Shown: positions 39,081 to 51,779 of the stretch, one piece after another
How positions within the stretch are numbered: the stretch's first letter is position 1
Layout of the letters: the number at the start of each line of letters is the position of its first letter
Source of the DNA: Epiperipatus broadwayi
Lineage: Eukaryota; Onychophora; Udeonychophora; Euonychophora; Peripatidae
NCBI GenBank assembly: GCA_028023455.1
Contig: JAQFVV010000018.1
Coordinates: 8,974,679-9,038,678, forward strand
Length of the DNA stretch: 64,000 nt
Reading direction: 5' to 3'
Program-made: the position numbers and the translations under genes
The notes under the pieces: generated by a model
Told to the model about the DNA's origin: nothing
Database searches by the model: none
The model's input: the letters and a program-made list of their open reading frames with translations, nothing else

Positions 39081-41293
39081 CAGTAGTAATATATTTTGTT
39101 TTTTTTTGACTGATTTGTTGTATCTAGTGACTATAATGTAATTAATGTTGTAAAAGGAAAAAAAAGTAAATAAGTGTAACCAATGTTTTCTTTACAAAGA
39201 ATGAATAAAGTACCTTTGAAACATAAAATTTACTATTGCTTAATACTGATTTTAATCATTGGGCTGCTGGCAAAAAAATTATTAGATTTAATTAATTCTT
39301 TTTTTTTTTTTTTTTTGAAATTAATTCTTAATGCAAATTGTTGCAGTACAATTGTTATAGTAATATTTCCACCACAAGACAAATTGTGTTAATCAGGTTT
39401 TTTAATTCTTATCTGAAATTGGTCACTTTTTTTTTTTTTAGATAAAAGAATTAATATAATGTATTCAGAAATTTGGTGATTTTTAAACTTCTTGTTTTCT
39501 TGAAGAGAGTGTTGAGTAATTAGGCAAAAAAGTTCTACAATTAAGTATAATCATTACTGGTGGTAGCTTGTCATTCTTTAACACAATTTATTCTATGAAC
39601 ACAATGTTTGTAGCAACACAATTATTAGTTAACTCATTACATTATACAAAATATAAAGACAATTAAACCACAATAGACTTTTTAAAAGAATATAGTCTCA
39701 AATTGTTATTTATAAAATATCAATTAAATTTTTTATTTACGACTTATATACATTCTTTAATTCAATTCTTAGTGCAGTAATATAAAAAAATATTCAAAAT
39801 TAAATTAAGACTAACTTAATATTGTCTAATAGATAAATCGTGTGACGTTTAAGCAGTGGCAGATTGAGCACATTTCTTTTAATGACCAAATTTGAGATTT
39901 TTTAAAAACATTTATTCAACTAGGAATTAATTCAAGAATCTTCTCATACTTTCTTTAACAATATAACTGGACCTAAAAATTAATTTAATTTATTGTCTTC
40001 ACTAGCATTATATCTGCACAATTACCAGTTTTCTAATTCAGATTCTTATAACATTCTCTCATACAATTCCTTCTTCAATTTTAATTACTTTTTTCTGAAT
40101 TTATCATGCCTATTCATATCAGATGGTTTTACAGCTAGCAATCTTGTTTCCATATTGTCCTCATTTCTTTTTGCATAAGCAAAGTTAATCATAATTCCTA
40201 AATCTTTTCACAAAATGATGTCATATTTAGCATAATCTGTACTACCTAATCTCTTAGTCTCTTTCATCATACCACATTTTCATTTCCACTTCAGCAATTA
40301 TCAATTTCTTTTTCCATACTTTGATCAACAGCACTGTTTCCATATTCAACATCAGTAAGGAGCACCCAATACTTCTATAATCCCTCTCCTCTCATACAAT
40401 ATTCCAGTAGTCAGTCTACATCTATTCCAAGGTAACCTCTGTTAAATCATTAATTAATTTTTATCACAAGTGAAATATTAAAAATATTTAAAATTTGAAA
40501 AGGCTGGATTATAACATTGGTTTGCTAATTTTAATTAAAGCTCTGGAGAAAAATTTGAACATGTATTTGATTCTTTTATCTTTGCTTCAAAATATATGAT
40601 AGTGCATATCATTGACATATCTCAATTGACAGACTAAATAATATATTGGTTAGGAGTGAGTATTTTCTATTATGTCATTGCTGTTGCTCTTAAATAAGTA
40701 TTCTCATTTCTATCCCCAGAATTTAAAAAAAATAGATATGAAGAAAAAATGTTAAGTATGAGTTATGTTGTGTTTGGTCTGGATTACAGACTCCAACCAA
40801 CAGTAATAAAAAATATGAATACTTGAAGTTCACTTGATATGATTTATTAGTATCAAATATATTTACATAATATACAATTCATAATTATACTTCCACCTAT
40901 AAGAACTTCATTAATGCTGGGCAAGTAGTGACAAATGACTGGACTCATTTCCAGCTGTATATAATAGCTTGCCTCATGAGTTTGTCCAATGACTCTTCTG
41001 GATGTACTAGACAGCTTGCCTTGAATCTGCTCGTCTTTGCAGCTTCCAGTCCTATTGTGGACTTGCCTCACTACATAGACTTATAGTGTAATGACAGTAA
41101 TAGAAATGTTCACTGACAGCAGTGGTTTCAATTGGGAGCACATTCTGTCATTTAGGTTAGATAGATGTTCTCTTCCTTGCCACCAAATAGGCTGACTATT
41201 TATTATCAGATCCCCAACCTTACTGGCAAAATTGGATTCAGAGAGCAACATTGCCTATTGGCCCATACTAACAAATGGTTGATATTTATCCTC
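39081..41293. other. Mostly AT-rich DNA, one unidentified patch
   Basis: No gene recognised. The stretch 40880-41080 is less AT-rich, and on the minus strand it opens a 72-codon frame (40853-41071) without a domain I know. It could be a 3' exon or old repeat. Confidence 0.4.
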
Positions 41294-41355
41294 ATATTTA
41301 CACATTGACCATATGTTTACACATTGGTTATTCACATGATTACACATTGGTCAGC
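41294..41355 (+). repeat. Three imperfect ~20-bp tandem units
   Basis: The core 'ttacacattg' is repeated three times at about 20-bp spacing with small changes in the linking bases. Confidence 0.6.
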
Positions 41356-41581
41356 AGCAATGGGTGCTCAATCCAAAATGATAAGGATGGGATATGAAAA
41401 CTAATTCATAAATGGCATCTTTCCAATATTCTTTTTGTTTAGCATTTTCTGCAACATAATTTTCTTTTTAAAAGACTTTAAAGCCTTATCAAACCATATT
41501 TCTATTAAACTTGCAGTCATATCTTTCAATAGAAAACCATGTTAAATTAACTGTAAATATTTTTTATGGAAATTATGTTTG

Positions 41582-41868
41582 TTTGTATTTATTGTTTGGT
41601 CGATTTCCACCATCTAATATGTGTATTGAATGTCTGTAGAAAATTTTAACTTTATTTAAGTATTCCAAATACATTTAACTGTTAATAATAGCACATCAAA
41701 CAGGTTAGTATATGCACAATTTTTCAAAAGGTATTATTTCCCCCTCTTCTTCAGGTGTTGCCGGCCTGGCCAGTGACAGTACTAGCATGGGAATCAAATC
41801 TGGACCCTTAGATTCTTGAGTATTGAATTTTAAGGTAAAGCTCTAACCAACTGAGTCATCCTGAGCAT
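41582..41868 (-). mobile_element. tRNA-derived SINE, copy 6 (minus strand)
   Basis: In reverse it reads head 'caggatgactcagttggtta', B-box-like 'cagatttgattccc', body 'gtactgtcactggccaggcc', then 'cacctgaagaagaggggg', and the tail 'gatggtggaaatcgacc'. It is nearly full length and abuts an opposed fragment on its right. Confidence 0.85.
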
Positions 41869-41941
41869 TACTGTCACTGGTCAGGCCAGCAACATCTGAA
41901 GAAAAGGGAAGAATAATACCTCGAAACATTGTGCATATTGA
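41869..41941 (+). mobile_element. SINE middle fragment (plus strand)
   Basis: About 73 bases of the SINE body only ('actgtcactggtcaggccag' through 'ctcgaaacattgtgcatatt'), joined to the head of the opposed copy. This is the best preserved instance of the body core discussed as hammerhead-like. Confidence 0.8.
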
Positions 41942-44900
41942 AATGATAATCTTCCAAGCCCTTATCGTTTCAACATCAATCTAATGACACACTCATCTGT
42001 ACTAAGTCCGAACCTTATTTTAATGTTAACACTCTTAAAATTAGATTGTAAAACCCACTATCATGGCTGTCTAAATGGCATTATTTATTTACATATGAAA
42101 TAATACTATAATTAGATAGGATTAATAAAATTATAGCGTACAAAGTTCACGTAATATTTATAAAAATATTTATTATATTATTAAAGTTAGAAGTTAAATT
42201 ATTAATTTTGTTGTTAATATTGTAAATTCGTATGTGAATAGATAATCTAACCCATATTATAATATATATATAGGGGAAGCATGAATAAAATATGTTAAGT
42301 ATTTCTTTAAAAATCTGTTAACAGATTTTCTTTGTTTTATATATTTCAGGGCAAAATTTTTTTGAAAATATGTTTAAAAAGAAAAAGATTTTATTTTGAG
42401 ATACAATATATATTAAAAAGTATGTTTAAGAAAAGAGTTTTCTTTAAAAACAAAATGTTAAAAGATTATTTTATGTATAAGTAAAAATAAAAAGTTATGG
42501 TTCTTAATTAAAACAGATTTTTGGTTGTAAACAAGAATGTCATTAACGGCCATACCTGCATTCGGTAAAAGAAAGATTAGTTCAAAATCTTGCTAATTAA
42601 AATTGCCTTAGATAAGACTGAAAGTTATTTTTAAAAACTAAATTAGAAATTATTTACAATGAAAAATCTTAACTATAATAGCTTAGGTAGAGGTGCTAAC
42701 ATTCCATAAGTTATCCAAGATTTCAAATCTGGATTATATAAATTTTATATTTTAATTAAATCTTGAATTAATGAGTCTGAGGTAATATAGATTCTGATAA
42801 TGTAAGTACTTGAAACCAAACATATAAATACCCTGTGTTTTAAACCCAGAGGAAATAGCCATTTTTTAGAGCAGTTGCAGCCAGTCTTCACGTCGGGTTA
42901 ATTTCTAATATGTCCGGCTAAATATGGGCATTTCTTTGCTGTTACTTTGTGGGGAGAATGGAGGTTTCTCTCATCACAATGCCTTAACCATCATGCCGCT
43001 AGCAGACTCAAGCCTAACAGATTGGGAAAGGAAATGATGCCACCAGCCACCCAGTCAAGCTCACCAAATCTACAGCCAAGCACTTGAAGTCCAGATAAAT
43101 AATACCAGTAGTTTTATTTTCAAAAATGCAGAACTCTGTGCAATTTCTTATATAAGTTATAACCTAATCCAAGTTAGGTAACTCTCCTTAAAATAATTAA
43201 ATATTATCTTAAATAATTGTAAATCCAAGTGTAACTATAATTTAAACTCATTTAATATTTAAAACATATGTAAATTGCTGTCAAAATTAATGTTTCTAAA
43301 AGTTAAAATGACCTGCCTATTTATAATTTCCTTTCACTTAAAAGTAAAATACTATTGCCTAATTTAAAGTTATATCACTGCGGTTATGTCTATATTTCTT
43401 TGCTTATTTTAGTTAAATGTTTATTATATTTCATATGCCAATACTTCAAAACAGCGAGCATTTAATTTAATGTTTCTAAAAAGATATTATTTAAACATCT
43501 TCACATAATTTGTTTTATAGCATCACCTTTCTGCACACTGTTTCAAAGTCCTATTTTTATAATAATGACTTTCCTTGCGCTCGTTATTATTCTTATTAAT
43601 TTTGATTTAAAATGTGGCTCGTTTCAATCAACAAATGGAAAGCTTAAATTTATATATTTTTATTAAGAATTAAACTAGCCTTGAAGTATATTTATCACTT
43701 AAGTTAGTCCTAATTCCATAGAAATCTACTTTCCCTCCTTAAATATTAATTATTTATAAAGTAGCCAAATAGATCAAGCATGTTAAAGATGTTATTAATA
43801 TCCCCATCAGTAGCGTATATATTTATTATCATGCTACACAAGAGTTGGTTTCAATTGATAGAGCTAATATGCTATTGTTCTTGTATTTCATAGTATGAAA
43901 TATAATATTCTTTGCTTGGCAGATGAGATCCATTATTTTATTAGACATTTTCTCATTTTGCTGCTACGTATAATTACGTATATTAAGATGGAGCCATGAT
44001 GAAGCCAGCACATCTTCTCTTATAGGGTAGAGCAGTAGCAAAGCCTGAGCCAAGGCCAGGTTAGCACATAAATCTCCACCATTTCCGAGCACAAATGTTC
44101 CTTTCATTCGCAGTATGACAATCGGTTACAGGGTACGAGCGTTTATTGCAAAAACCCTGGAGTTATTCATCCATCTGCAGAGTGATTTTTCTTATTGTCA
44201 TTTACCTGTGCCATAGTGCATTGGTAAAATCTTATGCAGCCAACTCTACCTCCTTAATGTGTCACTTTCAGCATTGATCTCAAGTTCTCTTGAAAGCAGG
44301 TTCGATCTAATGTTACTTGAGCTGGTTTGTATGCTCATCTTTAATATATTTGTAATAATGACTTGATTATAAGTTTTGATCAAGGCTGAGTATGATGATT
44401 TACTATAATAGCTACAAGCTAATAGGATTTGGCATAACTATACTTATAGACATGACATAGTGATTTTTTGTATTATTTGTAAGTAATTTCATAAGATAAG
44501 AATCTGTTAAACTCATTTATTCTAAAATGTAAATGATTGTTTGTATAAACTCATCCTTAAATTCAGTTGTAAGAAGAGGTATTATCTCTTTACCTACCCA
44601 ATGCCTGCATGCATTCTACGCTGAAGTTATGTAATTATATTTTCAATTTTATTTTACTTGTAAATAAATGTATAACTAATTTAATGTATTTCGTTCTCAG
44701 TCTCGTTATTGATCCAATTCAGTCCAATTCTAATTATTGATCCTATTCATTTATAAAACTATGCATTAATAGTCATTTAAATTAGTAATATATTTAGTCA
44801 ATTTAAGAGTCTTTCTTTTATGTATCAGAGTCTTATTGCATCTCCCTGACCTATATCGGCCACGAATGAAATTGTATACTACGTGTAATTTCAAGTGTGG

Positions 44901-45049
44901 TCATTTGTAGGGTCTTGAGTCTTGGAGTTCTGGCAGATGAGTTAAAACATGGTCGGATTCAAGGTGTCACATTCCTGGTCTGTTCAGCTTTGGTCTCTTT
45001 GCCTGGATTCTAGATTCTGTTACGCGAATGTACAAACTTGACCAGTATA
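41942..45049. other. Unidentified DNA
   Basis: AT-rich to about 42840, then several stretches of more balanced composition (42860-43100, 43980-44300, 44840-45050) that could be old element or unrecognised exon sequence. I find no frame or motif to name them. Confidence 0.4.
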
Positions 45050-45213
45050 ATGTACTAACCTGTTTGCTGTGCTATCACTAACTGTTGAATGTATTTGGAA
45101 TATTTAAATAAAGTTAATCTAAAGATATTCTGTACACATATTAGATGATGGAAATAGTCCAAACAATAAATACAAATAAAACACCATCATCACAAACCTT
45201 CAGGAAAACACTC
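45050..45213 (+). mobile_element. tRNA-derived SINE, 3' half only (copy 7)
   Basis: Begins at 'tgtactaacctgtttgctgt' and runs through 'gtatttggaatatttaaata', 'gatgatggaaatagtcc' and on into 'accatcatcacaaaccttca'. That last block also ends copies 1 and 2, so the family's true 3' end lies there. The head and body are absent. Confidence 0.8.
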
Positions 45214-46139
45214 TGTTTCTGTTTCAAAGGAAAATTATATTGCTATATATCATACCCATCAAGCTACTTTTCATACTAGTTAATACTATGATTTTGACAT
45301 CATGTTTCAGAATATTATGGAACATCTTTCCAGTACCTTTGTAGAATGTCTCACTTCCATGCAAAAATTGAACAAAACAACAAACCTATATATAACTGAT
45401 TTAATTGTGGTAACTAAATAATAATAAACTTTCTTAATTTATTAAAAGCTGAGACATGGATTCCAAATCTGTCTTTCTTCTAAAAAGGGATCAGTGTATT
45501 TAAACTGATTTCCATTTTCAAGCTGTTATCCATTTAAACTAAAAATTGCTCAAGATTTTTTTTACATCAATGATAGATAAAAAGCACTTTTTGCTTATAT
45601 CTTGTAATCTCTCATTTTGCCTTAAGCTTCTTATCTTCTAGAACTTTCAACCATACACTCCATTCATTTCAATCACAAAATAATTTAGTTTTTTCACACA
45701 GTTTTTATGTATACTTGTAAGATTGATTCTGAATATTACTGAAATCTTGGTGGCAGCAATTACATGGTTATTAAAATTATTAAAACAAGTATATCCTGCA
45801 ATATTTACTTCAACACGGTCAAATAAATAAATACAATATTTTTTTTTTTAAAAAAAAAAAAAAAGATTTTTTCATATAAGAAAAACCACGTTTAAATAAG
45901 TTAAACTGGTTATACAACTTTAAAAAAAATTAGCATATTTAAGCGAAATTGATCTTAAAACTTAAAAATAAAATTTGTCACTTTTAATTAAATAAAAAGT
46001 AATAATTGTTAAATTTGAAATTATCATGACAATGGTAATTACATCAATTTAAATTTATACTGTATACAATACAAATATATAAATAAATAGATATCGTTTA
46101 AAAAAATTATTAATCAAAATTATTAATTCTCCCTTTTCT
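45214..46139. other. AT-rich spacer
   Basis: A run of T followed by A near 45839-45864 and no other feature. Confidence 0.45.
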
Positions 46140-46790
46140 CACTAGATAGAGCATTTAAGAATTGTTGGATGTTATAGTAGCAAGAAATGGGATAAAAAAA
46201 TAGATGCATTAATAAAAAATAGGGAGTTAGAGAACTAGTATGGAGAATAAAAAAGAGTTTAAATATATATAGAAGTAAACAGAATACTGGATGCGAGTTA
46301 ATTTATGATAATAACAAGGAAAATAGTTTACTGTTTAAGGTTCGATCAGGATCTTTAGCAACAAGGAAACATACACATAAATGGAAAAATGTGTGTGATT
46401 TATTCTGCAAGTCGTGTAAAGAAGGCATAGAAAATATTAGGTATCTGTTAATTGAATGCAAAGGCATGAAAACACAAAGGGTACAAACAATGCAGTTATG
46501 GAAAAATAAATATAAACAAAGTGGTTATACAGAAAATATTGTTATTGGTTTTTATGCTGGGTATGGGAAAAGATAAGGGTGATTTAGATATAAAGGCCAC
46601 GAAGTTGACAAAGATTATGTTGTGGAAATGGTATGGATCAGGATAGAGAAGAATATAAGAAAAACAGAGTGGAGAATGGAAAGGGAAGATAACTACTAGG
46701 TTTCTCTGGGTATAGTGGCTTAAAGATTCCTGACTTCGAAAGAGAAGCCACAGTGCATCGTATCAAGCCAGGCAAAGTAATAAGATAATA
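46140..46790 (+). pseudogene. LINE C-terminal fragment with CxxC zinc motif
   Basis: In frame from about 46336 the plus strand encodes 'LFKVRSGSLATRKHTHKW', then a motif of the form C-x2-C-x(12)-L-x3-C (residues 'FCKSCKEGIENIRYLLIEC'). This arrangement is characteristic of the C-terminal zinc domain of non-LTR retrotransposons, with the usual His replaced by Tyr. The open part ends at 46576. Decayed coding ('DIKATKLTKIMLWKWY') continues to about 46650. Stops upstream show it is a fragment. It is probably from a different LINE family than the one at 38 kb. Confidence 0.6.
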
Positions 46791-47645
46791 TAAGTATAAT
46801 ACTCAACATTTGGTTATCATTAGTGGCAATTTGCAATTACTTGTCAACCTTCTAATACAATTTCATCTACATTTTAATATTTAGAATTCCATTATAAGAA
46901 TACATAATTAATATTATTGTCTTATTCAACATAAAATTAATAATCATATTATATTTTATTATTCTCAAATGATCACAATAATCTATTTATACTTAGATGC
47001 TTCATCCTGAATTTTGTTTCAATATTCAACTAAAAGTGCAGAGATAAATATTTTTTATAGTATTGGAAATCTTTAAATAATAATATAAAAAATGGGAGAG
47101 AATCATGAGGCTGTGAATAATTAAAAATAAAGGAGAAAAATATAGTTAGTTTTTGCTGCTTGCAGAGTTTGGATGACACGAAAATAAAAATGAAAGCGAA
47201 GTTATCAGAAGAAGAAAAAAGTAATGAAATTAGTTTTCTTTTTTTTTTGGGGGGGGGGGGGCAAGTTTATAAGACACGTATAAAGATCCCTTGCTTCAAT
47301 AATAATAATAAAAAGACCAATTCTATTCTATGGTTGTGAAATGAATCAATATTCTTAACTTATGTCCTCTGTCATTTTTACTGTACTGAACTTGTCCTAG
47401 CTCAATGTGTTTAAAAAATAAGATGATTAAGAAAATTGTCAATAAAAAACAGCATCACAGAAAAATATATTTTGGTAGTGCTTTTACATTGTATACTGTA
47501 TATATATAACATTAAAATGATAGGTGAATTACATTTTGTTGGTTTCAAAATTAATATTTAAATATATAATACAGAAGACAAAATGTATATAAAAAATTAT
47601 GTATACTAAAAAATTGAATAATGGACTTTATTAGTCTATTTAATG
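46791..47645. other. AT-rich DNA with a poly-T/poly-G junction
   Basis: A T tract runs straight into 13 G (47249-47261), which is unusual in such AT-rich DNA. Nothing else recognised. Confidence 0.5.
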
Positions 47646-48165
47646 AAATAAATGGTACTAATCAGTATGCCAGTCCAGCCGCTTGGTGGCATTGTTTCTC
47701 TGCTAAAACTCCAGAAATATGCCATTTACATGGCCCAATATTTCTGAGCTTTTGCAGAGAAACTTAGAGCCTATAGAGCAGTACTGTTCATATTAGCCAC
47801 AGCAGGCGTACATGGCATTGCGCAAAAATATTATGGCCTGCTAATGTGCTTTGCAACACTATGCAAATACGCATATTTAACAGATCGCTATCATATAATG
47901 TGAGGGTGTAGTAAATTCAAGTGGCCATTACTGTTGTAATATGCATTCTAATTAAAGATCTTACCCCCTACCCGACTAATATTTGATACTAATAATTATA
48001 AGACCATTGCCGGGCTTCCCTACAAATTTTGGAAGGTGGAAAAAATTGCAAAAGGTCATGGCCAAGCACCTTGCCCCAGAACTCATGCAAAAAATCACAT
48101 AAATTATGAGACAAATAAAATGTCTGAGGTTACATGTAGTTTTGGAAATCATAAACTTGGTTTGA

Positions 48166-48580
48166 TCAGTGACAACAAATTACTTGTCAACCACCCCCAC
48201 CTCCCTCCAAAAAAAACAAAACATTAAAATAAGATCAAAACTTTTGACTTTTTCAACTTTGGTTTTTTTTTTTTTATTTAAAAAAAATACGGCGACTTTT
48301 CTTTTTTGGCTATATGATGATTTTTGTTTTGGCTTTATTTGTATACTGCTGATATACTAAGACTTTTATTTTTAAAACCAATTTTTATTACCTTTTTTAA
48401 AAAATAAAAACCCAAAATAACTTTTGTCTCACTGACGACAAATTATTTTTCCCCATCCCCCCCCCCAAAAAAAAAGTTAAACTAAGATCAAAACTTTTGA
48501 CTTTTTCAACTTTCGTTTTTGTTTTTAAAATACGGTAATTATACGGTGATTTTTTTTGTTGGCTTTATTTGTATTATGCG
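48166..48580 (+). repeat. Internal duplicated block of the 47.6 kb element
   Basis: 48166-48345 and 48432-48580 share the order 'gacaacaaatta', a C-rich run, 'aagatcaaaacttttgactt', a T-rich run, 'aatacgg', then 'ttggctttatttgtat'. They are direct repeats with indels in the homopolymers. The overlapping 63-codon frames here are chance. Confidence 0.75.
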
Positions 48581-48640
48581 GTTTATTTTGCCATTTTTGA
48601 AAAGAAAATATGCAAATATTTTAATAAAATCTTGTATTAC

Positions 48641-48790
48641 CAAGGCTGTAAACCTTAGCAATGAGCGTCTGAAAAAATCGTCACTAGGGACCTCTGTAGG
48701 TCTTTAAAACACATGCTTACGCTATGAAGAAAAGAGAAACTATTACTGAAATAATAGTGAGCGTTTAATAAATTTATAATTACAACTTTA
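48641..48790 (+). mobile_element. Nested copy of the 'ggctataacct' family
   Basis: Carries 'aggctgtaaacctt', 'cactagggacctctgtaggt' and 'catgcttacgctatgaaga', as at 12.9 kb. It ends in 'gcgtttaataaatttataat', the reverse of the left end of the 12.9 kb copy. It sits inside the larger inverted-repeat element, as an insertion or as shared subterminal sequence. Confidence 0.6.
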
Positions 48791-48844
48791 AAATCTTGTA
48801 TGTAAATTATTTACAAGAATGTCAAAACATTGGTAAAAAAAAAA

Positions 48845-49010
48845 AAAAAGTCATATCAAATTTCAAAATATTAGGGAAAAAGTCGTATCAAATGTAAAAA
48901 TATTTTTAAAAAAAGGCAGAGAAAATGTAAAAATATTTTAATAAAAGTCGGACAAATTGGGAAAAAATATTTTAATAACAATCAGAGAAAATGTAAAAAT
49001 AATTTAAACA
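48845..49010 (+). repeat. Subterminal short tandem repeats
   Basis: Four to five imperfect units of roughly 30-35 bases built on 'aaaagtcgtatcaaatg' and 'taaaaatattttaa' lie just inside the right terminal inverted repeat. Confidence 0.55.
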
Positions 49011-49094
49011 TAATCAGCCCTGGATCGATAAAATTGTGTTTTTAGCAGAGGAACAATGCCATCAAGTGGCTGGCCTGGCATACCGATTAGTTCC

Positions 49095-50375
49095 AAATAA
49101 ACAACCAATTTAAAACTTTTGAGCTGATTAAGATATTTGAGAAATGAAATAAAAAATATTTTAATAGTTTACTTATATGAAAAACTGCTGTCTTAAAACT
49201 TTTAATACTGATAGAAATATTTGAGAAATGAAATATGATATGTACAGAAACAATTGAAAATAGTTCATATTTATCTGATATTTTGTTTGGTGTTCCTGTG
49301 ACATATTTTTCAACCATCCAATTGCAGACTTATAATTTTTTATAAATAATTCAGTTGTGCTTTCTTCTTGAACTGATAGGCCAATGCTCTTAAAAACCAT
49401 CAATGATGGTGATCGTCACAATAATTTGGTTGCATAAAACAAGTGAAAGAAAATTCTAGGCTGATGAAATTTATGGAATATGGCAGGTAAAAAAATCAAA
49501 GAAATATATTTTTATTCTATTGGAGTATATTTTATTTTTAGGTAGTTGACTCAGCAGTAAATTGCTTGCTCATAAACAATAATTTCTTATTCAATTCACA
49601 TCTGAGATCACTTTTCCCTAGGTTAACCACTACCCAGTAACTGATGGACTTATATTAATAAAAATAAGATTACACTGAAAATATATAAAAAAAATTGTAA
49701 CAATTAATTATACTTTAAGTCTTTTGTTCTGAGGCAGAATAGATTAACTAAACAACAAAGTAATAAATTTGATCATCATCAGTGTTAGTTTATCACTGCT
49801 TGTCATCCTTTTAATAAACAATTATAATTTTTAATCATTCCTGCATAGTGGATTTTCTGTTTATTGAATTATAATCCTATTTAATTGGTGAATGAATCCA
49901 GTAAGAGATGTCATCTGATGTAAAGATTTCATTGCTCAAATTTATTAAGAAGGTACAAATGACTGCAATAATTTTTGTGAAATATTAATTATAAAGCAAA
50001 AATACTTTAAATAAATGTTACAGAATAAATTGTTTTTAAATGTTTTGTGAATCAAATGCAAAACGTTTCATAAATAAAGTTGATCAGAATATTTGACTCA
50101 GTTGAGATGTTTTGTGGCAGTATTGAAAAACAACCAATTTTCTATAAAAAAATTATTCATTTTATGAATATACAATATAATGGATATTATTTATAACATA
50201 AATTCTGAAGGGTTTGGAATAAAACCTGATATTAATCAGGAAAGTTTTTAACCACTATTATTTGTAAAAAAATATTCTTTTTTATGATAGTGGTTTTGGA
50301 ACACTTTGTAGTTGTTTTATGAAGCAAATATCAAAATATAACATAATGGTTATATAGTGATATTTTAAATTTGAA
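49095..50375. other. AT-rich DNA, nothing recognised
   Basis: Two overlapping 76-codon minus-strand frames (49087-49403) repeat 'isqifls'-like residues because of an internal duplication of 'tatttgagaaatgaaata' (about 49132 and 49213). No protein family recognised. Confidence 0.45.
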
Positions 50376-50910
50376 GTGAATAAAAACAAAACAAGAACAT
50401 CTTGGTTCTTAGATTTGCAACATGTTTATGATTGTATTATTCTTTCTAATGCAAAGAATGAGCGACAGAACAGTTTTAATAATTGTGAAAGATATCTACA
50501 AAGATATGTTTCAGTAATTAATATTAAACGCAGTCACACAAAATTTCTTCACCAATCAGTAATAGAAAAAAAAAAATCTACAACATTTTTTAACTTGGAC
50601 TATTGTCTATTTGAAAGTATCAGTCAATTTAAATATTTTGATAGCTTTTTTAATAAAGATATATTTGGATGTTGATAAAAGATAAATACTTCTCATAGAA
50701 ACCTAATTACTCGAACTATTACTGTGATACATAGGTTAGATATTTTGCCAAATTTATTGTGTGAAAGAGATATAGTACAAAGATACTAAAAACACTTTAT
50801 CTACAATATTAAATACAAAATTAATCTTATGAAAGTATAATGGTAAGATCATAAGACCAATTATTACTTACTTTCTTAGGTGGTATTGAATCTATAATTA
50901 TAAATGTACA
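50376..50910 (+). pseudogene. RTE-like reverse transcriptase palm fragment
   Basis: The 99-codon frame (50376-50675) has the layout seen just after the catalytic box of RTE-like polymerases. It begins 'YDCIILSNAKNERQNSF' (catalytic aspartates not recognisable), then 'VSVINIKRSHTKFLHQS' in the place of the usual 'GL.I...KT..L' segment, then 'ISQFKYFDSFFNKDI' in the place of 'V..FKYLGS.I..D'. After the stop, 'RNLITRTITVIHRLDILPNLLCE' in altered frame continues the family to about 50765. It is decayed, and the assignment rests on pattern resemblance. Confidence 0.5.
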
Positions 50911-51779
50911 TATTTATTGGGTTGGGTATGTAAAATAGATAAAGATAAAAAAACTTTCTTTTAAAAGAAAGAATTTTATTATTATCTTGAAAATAATTTT
51001 CAAAAAAGAGGCAGATCCCTTTTCCATTATTAGAATGACTTCATATCATCTAAAAGGATGCAATTATTTTCATTAAAAGAGTGTAGCTGAGAATAATGTA
51101 CTACAATTAGATAAGATATTGAAGTTTTTTCAAAAAAAGAGATTGTAACACAAAAAGTTAAATGAAAGCATTGCAAGTTGTCAAATTAAGTAGAATTTTG
51201 GTTTTTTTATTTTTATTTTTAGCACCAAGTGGAATACCAAAAGCTTTAACAGTACACAATAATTTATAATATTTGATAACATTTAAATAGTAAATGATTT
51301 TCTTGCTTGATCAATAATGGAATTATTTTTTCTCATTCTTTCTATTAGTCACCAGTAATTTATTAAATACCAGTATAAACTACAGCTGGGAAATGTAATT
51401 GTTAATACTAGAGAAATGACTTTGCACAGCAGGCATTTGATATTTAAAAAATATCTATTCCAATAAGACAATAAAACCATTATACAGTACTTATTTTATG
51501 ACCAAAAATATAATAAACTGCATACTTTTAAAGCAAAAGCACTATGTTTATAAAGATGTCTATATTGCTAGAAAAATTTTATTAAATGGACTCGCTATGT
51601 ACTTTTATTTAAATGTTGAAACACTGCAACATTTATCATAATCTTGAAAAAATTACTAATGAAAAATATATACTTTTATAATAATATTTTTGCACAAAAT
51701 AAAAACATGACAATATAAATATTTAACATACTATATAATAAAACAAAATTATGATAGCAACTGCCATTACAGCATTATT
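50911..51779. other. AT-rich DNA, nothing recognised
   Basis: No feature visible. Confidence 0.45.

Larger units (their letters stand above)
47654..49094. mobile_element. 1441-bp non-autonomous element with long terminal inverted repeats
   Basis: The left end (47654-47707, beginning ggtactaatcagtatgcca) and right end (49041-49094) are reverse complements over about 54 bases with a few mismatches. The flanks aaataaat (47646-47653) and aaataaac (49095-49102) agree at 7 of 8 bases, as expected of an 8-bp target duplication. That length is typical of hAT-type transposons. No transposase frame exists inside. The interior contains a duplicated block, an insertion of the 'ggctataacct' family and a run of short tandem repeats next to the right end. 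Superfamily assignment is inference from the flank length. Confidence 0.7.
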
